Assembly (NCBI RefSeq): GCF_000003815.2
Contig: NC_049985.1
Coordinates: forward strand, 2,271,643-2,335,642
Reading direction: 5' to 3'
Length of the DNA: 64,000 nt
Source: Branchiostoma floridae
Lineage: Eukaryota; Chordata; Leptocardii; Amphioxiformes; Branchiostomatidae
This document shows positions 35,901 to 44,900 of the stretch, piece after piece. Made by a program: the position numbers and the translations under genes. Below the pieces are notes generated by a model. That model saw nothing but the letters and a program-made list of their open reading frames with translations. It was not told where the DNA came from and did no database searches. Position 1 is the stretch's first letter; every line of letters starts with the position of its first letter.

Positions 35901-38900
35901 ATACAATATATTTCACCATACTATGTATGGCTGAAATATAACAAACAAACAGACCTGTCCCGCTAGCGCCTGGTTCTGCTTCTGTAACCGCAGCACCTCC
36001 TCACACAGAAGACTTGACGGTTTCCCTTCCAGGAATTCGAACATCACAGTCCCCTTCACATCGCAAAATAACAAATAAACAAACAAACAAACAAACAAAT
36101 AAACAAACAAACCTGTCCAGCTAGCGCCTGGTTCTGCTTCTGTAGCCTCAGCACCTCCTCCCACAGAAGACTGGACGGTTTGCCCTCCAGTAGCATCACC
36201 CTCCCCTCCACGTCGTCCGCCTGTTGCGCCAGCCGTTCCAGTTCACCCTGCATGTGCCGGACGGCGCTTTGCTGGTGCTCTACCTGTAATTGGGGCAAAA
36301 ATCATGTCCTTAACATTTGATCCTTTTGATGAATACGAGGCCAAACCACTTTTCAAAGACGCGTGAAATATCGCGAAACTGACATTCACAGCAATCCCTG
36401 TAATACAAAGACAATCATTGCCTTCACGAAAAATGGAGCGTGTGTGTGTGTGCGTCTGTGAGTTCGTTTTTCCGGATATTTGTGATTAGTGCAACTTAAG
36501 AACCTCTAAATGGATCACGATGATATTTGGTACGTGGGTAGGTCTTGGGCAAGGTCAAGGTTGATCTTGGCCCCCTAGTGTTTGGCCTTGTTTTGTATGC
36601 AAACTAACCCATTCAAACGATAACGTTCACTGAATATGCAAATCACAATTCTTTTGATGTTAAGACAACTCCCTGATACCCTTACGTTAGCCTACGTTGC
36701 AGTCTTCGAAAGGGGCTGTTTTGTGTGTGTGGGGGGGGGGGGGGGGAGGCGCTCTAGGTTCTCTTATGCCTGGAAAGTAAGTTTACCGTGGAAGGGGTTG
36801 TGCCATGGAATGAAGTTTCGCACGGCAAACCTTCTTCCACGGCATACTCCCTTCCTCGGCAGACTCCCTTTCCCGGAACCGTAGAGAACCTAGCCAACGT
36901 TGAAAATCGCGAACCAACGCCCCCCTAAAAACCAGCCCTGTTCGAAGACTGCAACGGAGGCTACCCTTACGTACCGTCTCGGTGACCTGTTGGAGCTCCT
37001 GGCGTGCGCGCAAATCGTGGCCCGAGCCGCACGTCCTGTCGTCTGACGGGGGCAGGACAAACGTGTAGGAACAGCGCCCGTCTCTGGTGAAGCGACTGCG
37101 CATGTCAGCCTGGGGAGAAACAGGTGAATGAGTCTACAGCAGTTTAAGAAATCTTATTTAAACTTTTATATTGAATGTAGTGAGAAATTTAATAGTGCGT
37201 ACAAACTAAGGACTATCTAACTTCCTCTGTGCTATATTTTAAGACCGCAAGTGTTGCCAAAAGCGAATTCCCCAGGGAATGTGTTCGACTACGAGGAATG
37301 TTAAGAAGTATTTGACAAATTAATGGCAGTACTATTCTAATGGCTCCGTTCTTAAGGCGCCGCCAAAAATGGCGATACTTTACGACCGTAGTGGTTTATG
37401 CCGCTCGGAAATCGGTAGGCCGACAATTCTGCGACCTCTAAATGACATTGTCGGTAGTAATACGCAAGGTTTAAGAGATCGACCGATGTTCAGGGGCTAC
37501 TGTACTACCTGCAGTGTGATTGAGTTAATTAAATATGCTCAAGTCTCAAGTTTAAAAGTTGAAGTAGAGATCAGAAGTCAAGAGAGTACAGTGTACATAA
37601 GGCAGGCAGCACAATGCCCCTTTGAACTACCGTTTTATTGATACATGCCTCGTGTGGTTTTGACACCTCTGTACATAGATCTGAAGAATATACTAGTAGC
37701 TATCACGAGGGGCATGGACACTTTGTCGGCAACAGTACTCTCTCACTGTATGACACCTCCCGGTCGGGGGAATGGCTAACTAGGGTCCTTGGCCTTGCCC
37801 TTGCTAAAATCTGGTTCCTAGGGTAAAGCAGCGCTGAGCAAGTTTTTCCTCAAGGTCTGGACGATACCCCCCCACAAAAGATAATGCGCCCTTTGGCTGT
37901 GCAATGCCTTGGATACTTTATTCTAAAGGTTTTAAACATTTAGTTCTGTTGAATGAAATTTTTCACTGCGAGACAAGGGGTATTCGAATTAAACCGTGCC
38001 TTTGTAGAAAAACTGAGTACAGCACTACTACTACTATATCTCCGCGACTCAACCTCTGCTTGGAGAGTAATCACAAGGGGCATGAAGTGTTTGTCGGCAA
38101 CTCTCTCACTGCATGACACCTCCGGGCCGGAGTGCCTATCTAAGGTCCTCGGGAAGAACTACCTTGGCTGCCGAACATTCTCTGCTGGCCCTGGCTAATA
38201 TCTGGTTCCCAGCCTGAAGGAGCACTGAACAAGTTTTCCCTCAAGGTCTGGATGATATCGATATCCCCACACACAAGATACCGCGCCCTTTGAATGTGGC
38301 GTGTGCCTAGGACCCATTATATTGGCTCATGATCAAACATTTGAATGAACATTTGCACTGCGAGACAAGTGGACTTGTATTCGGATTAAGTCGTACCTTT
38401 ATAGAAAAACTGAGTACATGTATTTTAGGATAGCGTAAACGATCTGACCTGGGAGAAAACCGGTTTGTGCTGAAGATAAAGGGAGTAGACACCTGCAAAA
38501 TTAGGCGTCATTTAGTACGCGCTTTGAAAGAATTTGCTCTGTGTGCCTTAGGCCTAACAATTTATACTAGTGACACAACCCGCATGTTCGACCATGAGAA
38601 AGGTCGCTTCTATCCCATTGTTTAAAAAAATCGCATAGAAACTTTTTTCCACACAAAAACAGACACACATGGCATTTGCACAGTAATCAAGATTAATACG
38701 TAGACAAAACTAATACCAAAATAGACAAATGCCCACAATAACAAAACACTGAGATGCAGAAACAGTGACAATTTCGTGCAATTTACGAAATATGCACAGA
38801 ACCACGGAGACTGTTGATTTATGATGATGGATTAACAATTCATAAACACCCGCATGCGAAATGTACATGTTGTATTTGCTGACCGCTGGAAACCATTGTT

Positions 38901-41900
38901 TTGATACCTTCCTTGGACACTTTATTCACCCCATTAGTTATCATATAATCACTAAGTAGATAGTCTATGTTCTATGTTCTAGGTCCGTTTTGAACAAGAA
39001 ATCTTCGCCTCTCCGACCGATGATGATTGCTTTAACCAACGCACATTGATAGGCATAGAGTTGCACACTTGTGAATTGCTATAATCAAGTCTTTATGGAC
39101 CTTTATGGAATAAAACCAATTTGCAGAATCAGTAAGTACCCACTTAACAAGTACTCATCCCTGGAGGGCTTGCCTTCCACTGAACAATAGAAAATTGGGC
39201 TGTACTTTTACCGAGATAAGCCACTGACTCCTCTAACAAGAAGCATTGCTGCAAAAATAGCATGTGATCAGCCGGTGTGAACATGAAGTTTTCTGGTGGG
39301 ACCGTGGGAGTATATACTAGTAACCCATACTAGAGAAATGACACTTTTCAACAACCAAACGAGAGCGAACCATCAATGATTACTTATTTTTATTTTGCTA
39401 TTTAGTACACTTGAAGAAAAGGGACATCTTATTATCATCATCATAATCATCATTATTAAGTGTCGGTTAATTGCTGGTATTTTTAATAATAATCTTCATC
39501 ATAAGTTTTTGTTGATGAATAACGCCAAAAAAGCAGACCAGCATTTCACGTAACAAAAATCTCCGCCTCGGAGGCGTCGCCAAAAGAATCTACGCAATGC
39601 AATCGGAAACGAGGCCAATAGACTATTCCATGTGAACTTTGTGTTGAGTTGTAAAAATAAATCACATTAGAAAAGAATAAGCACTCAATATGTAGTAAGG
39701 TGTTACTTATACTATTAAACATAACTTTAATAAAAGATAATTTAAACTTCAAAAGTATGATAATTGAAATATCTTGCTATGTTTATTCAAATTTTATTAC
39801 TAAACTTCCCCGTAAAAAAGTGGTTCCGTCCCATTGTTTGACACGAGCGAGGTCACAAGGGACAGTGACGTCACGTTTGGCCAGGTTACGCGTCTAAACA
39901 GACGTTCGTGCTTCGGCGGGCTGACCTGCCATTTTTGATCTGATTCAAACTGGACGTGAGCATCGCTCTTTTTGGGCCACAGACTGACACCTAATTAGTT
40001 TATCACGCTATTCAGCCATTCTGCGGGTGGATTGTTATCCTGTTTGACAAATATCACCATGGAAGAAGACGATCTAAGCGGTGATGTGGACTTCGATTTC
40101 TTTGAAGTGAACAGCACGTCCCACCGTTCCATTTCCCCAGTGCCCGGAGGAGATAGAGATGTTTCTACGCAGCAGAAAAGTGCCGATAGCAGAGGTAGGA
40201 ATGTATCGGGGGACCAGAACAGTGTGAGGAGCGGTAGCAGCGTCAAAATCACCGCGAAAATTCCGACGGGCTCCCCCCGATTGTCGGCGAGCTACAGCTC
40301 GGATGAGTTCGACTCGGAGGGGGAGGGCAGCGGCAGTGAGAGTGACACTGGTGCGGGGAAACGGAGAACCCGAGCGACGACGCCTAGCCACGGTAAACAG
40401 CCTGTGAGTAACAAAAGCATGGGCAGCGCCGCTAGCAAGCACAGTGTGACCAAAAGGGAGGTTTCACCAGAGTCAGACTCGCCCGTAGAATCCCCGAGAA
40501 GTAGATCGAGCTCTCGCAGTAGCTCCAGGGGGAGGAAGGAATCCAGGTCGCGGTCCAGATCCCGTTCAAGCTCGCGAAGCTCGGACAGTGTTACCGACGT
40601 TTCCCCGCTATCCTCCCCCAACCTCAGCCCGGAGCTGCGCAGAAAATCCCAGAAGGGCGTAGCGACCACCGAAAGTCAAAGTCAAGTGCGTCATCACCGT
40701 CACCAGACAACTTCCCCCGGCTCTCGTGACAACCACCGGCACAGGAGAAATCCAGGTGTTACAGGTAAAAGGCAGGTGAAAACAATAGGTGTCGACCGCC
40801 AGGGCCAGGAGAGGCCCATGCACAAAGATGTACGGTTTAAAGAGGGAGACGACAATGCGGTTGAGGATAAAGACGAAGCATTACTTCTCACCGATGACTC
40901 AGACACCATGGAACTTAACAGATTACTTGCAGCGGTTCTTGACATGGAGAAGAGGCCCAGATCGGCGTCTGGCACGCCAACAACGGGCCAGCGTAGCAGG
41001 AATATGACATTCAGTAACGACGAAGNNNNNNNNNNNNNNNNNNNNNNNNNNNNNNNNNNNNNNNNNNNNNNNNNNNNNNNNNNNNNNNNNNNNNNNNNNN
41101 NNNNNNNNNNNNNNNNNNNNNNNNNAGTAGGTTGAGGACTGGAGCCACCACAAGCTCCGCCGTGGACATGGGGTCCCCGCTGCACACGACCAAACCCAGG
41201 CCCCAATCCTCGGGTAGAGTTCGGCCTGCATGGGACTCAGGCTGGTAGAGACTAAGAAAGACACAGTGTTCAGAACTGAAGAATTTACTAGCAATATTCA
41301 ACCTACTCCCTGTTAGAGTAGCCTTATGGCACTACATTTGTATTGGCGTTGTCAATACAGAGAAAGACCCCCTTTCCACAAGACAATGAGCATTGAGTGG
41401 CTGTATATACAGTATAGTGACCAAAATTGCATTTGTTTGCAATTTCATTATTGAAATAGATGGTGCAGGATGTAAAATTATTATTTCAAAGGCCAAAAAA
41501 CACAAAGCGATCGGTGAGACTCCATGCAGCAACATTGCATTTGTGTGACCCTTGATTTCATTATTGGAATATAATGAAGCATTGTTCTTTATCTATAAAA
41601 GTTGTTGAGTGATCCATAAAATTTTGGTCTCATAGCAGACACAGTTTCTAGTGGATAGGGGGTTAGGTAGCAGGGAGGTCAAAGGGTAATTTTTCCTCAA
41701 ATGCAAGATTGTATATTACATGTATCACTTGGTAGTGCATATTGTAAAAAAATGTTTATCTCCAGCTTACATTTTTATTCCATGTGATGAGATTTTATGG
41801 AGATTTTAATGTTAGTACATGTATGCTTACTGTGTACAGTTTAAGGGCAGGCTTCTATTTGTACAGAATTTGCATTTGGTTTTAAAGAAGTTAACATGTG

Positions 41901-44900
41901 TTTACCCCGCTTTGTTAAGAAGTTAAAGTTTAACTTAAAAATGGTTTTATGGACACTTGAAGAAGTGATTCAGTGCTACATTATATACTAGTGTAAACAT
42001 GAGTGATAACAGTCTTGCCTCTAAAGTGATGTACAAAGGTTGTAAAGTGACATAATAGATGTAAGTTGATTATATTGAGCATAAAATGCCAGTACTGGGC
42101 CAAGGATGGTCACATTTGTCATAGCCTGGCGTAAGATTTTGAGGTTATAGAATTTTCAAGCAGGCTGTGACAGAACTAACTGCTGACAAGGATCTGACTC
42201 TGTCTTTTCCATAAAAAGACAGCTGGGTTTGGCACAGTATGTGTTTGACTATCACAAGAAAGCCCTCGTTCAACAAATATGACAAGGGCACTACATAAAC
42301 TAGAAGAGATACCTTTGTCAGAAGGCAGAACTGCAGTACATGTACTGATCTCAGAGTCAGAATGGACATTTTTGTGAAAAAAAAAGCTACTTTAAAAAAG
42401 TAATTTAAAGTTAATGTGGAAGAAATCCTTCATTTTTTAAAACTTTGATGCCTATGCATAAGCAGCATTTGCAGTCTTCTTGGCTTTTATACACAAAAAA
42501 TGTAAGAACATATCATACTCTACCTATGCGAGTTAACAATTGTTGCAGTATAGTGCATGCTAATGCCATATGCACTGTTGTGGGTCTCCTAAACTGTGTT
42601 GTTAAAACCTAGAAATGTTCGGGCTCACCTTTTCCACTATGTGTTGAACAGTTGTTTAAACAAAACATTCCTTTTTGATAGACTTTAATAATTTATTTTT
42701 TTTGGAATTAATTCTTAATGAGAATTTCTTGTGCTGAGTAGCCAGCACAAGTTTCCGTGTAATGCACTTGAACCTAGCAAGAAGACAGCATCAATATTGT
42801 ATGATGCACAAAATGAGCCATTCATTCAAGGTATGAATATAGAAGAGTAGATCTATACAGTATATAGGTGTGGCAAAAGGCTTACAAAGCTGTATTCACA
42901 GAGGGAGGCTGTTGAAAGGAGTTTATCTATTGTGCAATGATGCATACTTATCTGACTTACAGGTTTGGCAAAAGTTCTGTCTATACAAATGTAGATTGTG
43001 TATTACTTTAACCCTTTTCATGGCGAGGGAGCCTTTTTAGCCACAGTTTTGTATTGGTTATGGAGTTAGGCAACAAGAAGAAGGTTACAGTTGGTTAAAC
43101 TGGACATGAGTTAGGCGTAAGGGATTTGCCAGTTGTTACATATCAACGTTTAAACGCAATGCTACTGTCAGTTGATGAAATGCCTTGATGCCCTAGTTTA
43201 ATTTTGTTGTGTAATTCTGAAGTAGCAAAATACCTTGCCACGAGCAGCTTGTGGTAGGAAAGTTCTTGTGAAGGCTACCCTCAATCGCCCACATACAATA
43301 TCTCATGAATGTTTGATACCTTTGACTTGTGCATTGTGTTGTACAAACAGAAGGAAATGAAAGGTTGCAAAATGTCTACATATTAAAAAAGAGATTGCTG
43401 TACCCAGTGTTTGGCTTGGCTCTGCTCCATGTAATCCCTGTTTTGAACACAGTTTAGTCTTATCACGTCCAAGTATAGCTTTTCAGTGTGATTTTTATCG
43501 CTTTAGAACTCCTGTGTACTGAAACAACCAAAATAGGTAGCAATAATGTGCTTGCGTTTGGAAGAATGTTAAACGCCAGGTGTTACAATGAGTATTATGT
43601 TGGAGATAATACAGCTGTGCTTGTGTTCGCTGTACAGAAAACATACGTTGCTACTTTTTTGGTACAATGTTGTTAAAGTACTGTGTATTTTAAGCCTGTG
43701 TAACCCAAACTCTGCTAACTGTGGCTACCAGTCTTGTGCACATGGGAAAGGCACTTTATATGACTTTTCTCCTCGGAGGTGTAAAAATGGGTACTTTGGA
43801 GATGTACAGTATGTACATGTCAAAGGCAGTGGGAGAGGAGGGTTGGGCTCTGCCTCCAAGTACTGTACCCTAGACACAGCCGATAACAAGCCACTGCCCT
43901 TGGCCTCAAAAAGGCTCTGGGACTGCCTTTACCTTATTGAGCTTGTTCTGTATGTGGCACTGTTTTAAATGAGTTATTAACATGAGTGCAGCGCCTTGTC
44001 CATTTAAAAGCAAAAGAAGACGATAAGTGTGATCAGGGGGATTTGTTTGGTTATCCATGTGTCGTGTCCTCAGAAAAGAAGACCTGCACAATGATTCCCA
44101 AATCCCAGAGTTACCACAGATTGATTTTGGCTTACTTTGATGAAACAACAAAAAGGCCAATGTCAGACCAGGATACCTATGAGAGTCCTTATATAACCTC
44201 AAAACTTTCTCCTCTATTATAGCCTGAACGATCCGAATTACAGTTCACTTTGATAGAAAGATCCAAGTTCAGGATTGCTAATAGAAAACTTGTGAGTGCA
44301 GCACCTTGTCTACAAGCAAAAGAAGATAAATCTGATTAGGGAAATTTGTTTGGTTATCCATGTGTCGTGCCCTCAGAAAAATAGACCTGCACAAGGATTT
44401 CCAAATCCCGGAGTTACCACAGATTGATTTTGGCTTACTTTGATGAAACAACAAAAAGCCAAATGTCAGTCCAGGTTATCTATGAAAGTCCTGATATCAC
44501 CTCAAAAAGATAGATCTGATTGGGGACATTTTGGAAAAAAACAACAACAGAAGGTTTTAGCATGAACAATCAAAAGTGTAGTTCTTGATTACAAGTGCAA
44601 CAGTTGTGAGAAGCTTGTACAAAAGTGAAGGCATGAGAGTGCCTGTCAATTCAATATGCTGATATAGGGTGTGATAAGTGATGTGCCAATTATTTTGCTG
44701 CAGGTATTTGTTCAGTTACCAATTAATTCCACTAGTTATAATGTTACATAATAGCATGGAAAAAATAAGTACACAGATCCTGAATCTTGTATTTTTTAAT
44801 TTGCTGTATTATCATTTTATTTTATCTAGTATCTTAACCCTGCTAACCTATATATGGAAGTTGTCATATAACCTTAGAATGGGCTCCTAAAAGTTCAACA

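Noticed and set aside
35955-36062. An additional genuine coiled-coil exon
   Set aside because: It begins inside the exon without a 3' splice site. Only the donor is preserved.
40059-41025. A gene truncated by a natural stop or rearrangement
   Set aside because: The frame runs into an N-gap and the proper C-terminus is found directly after it.
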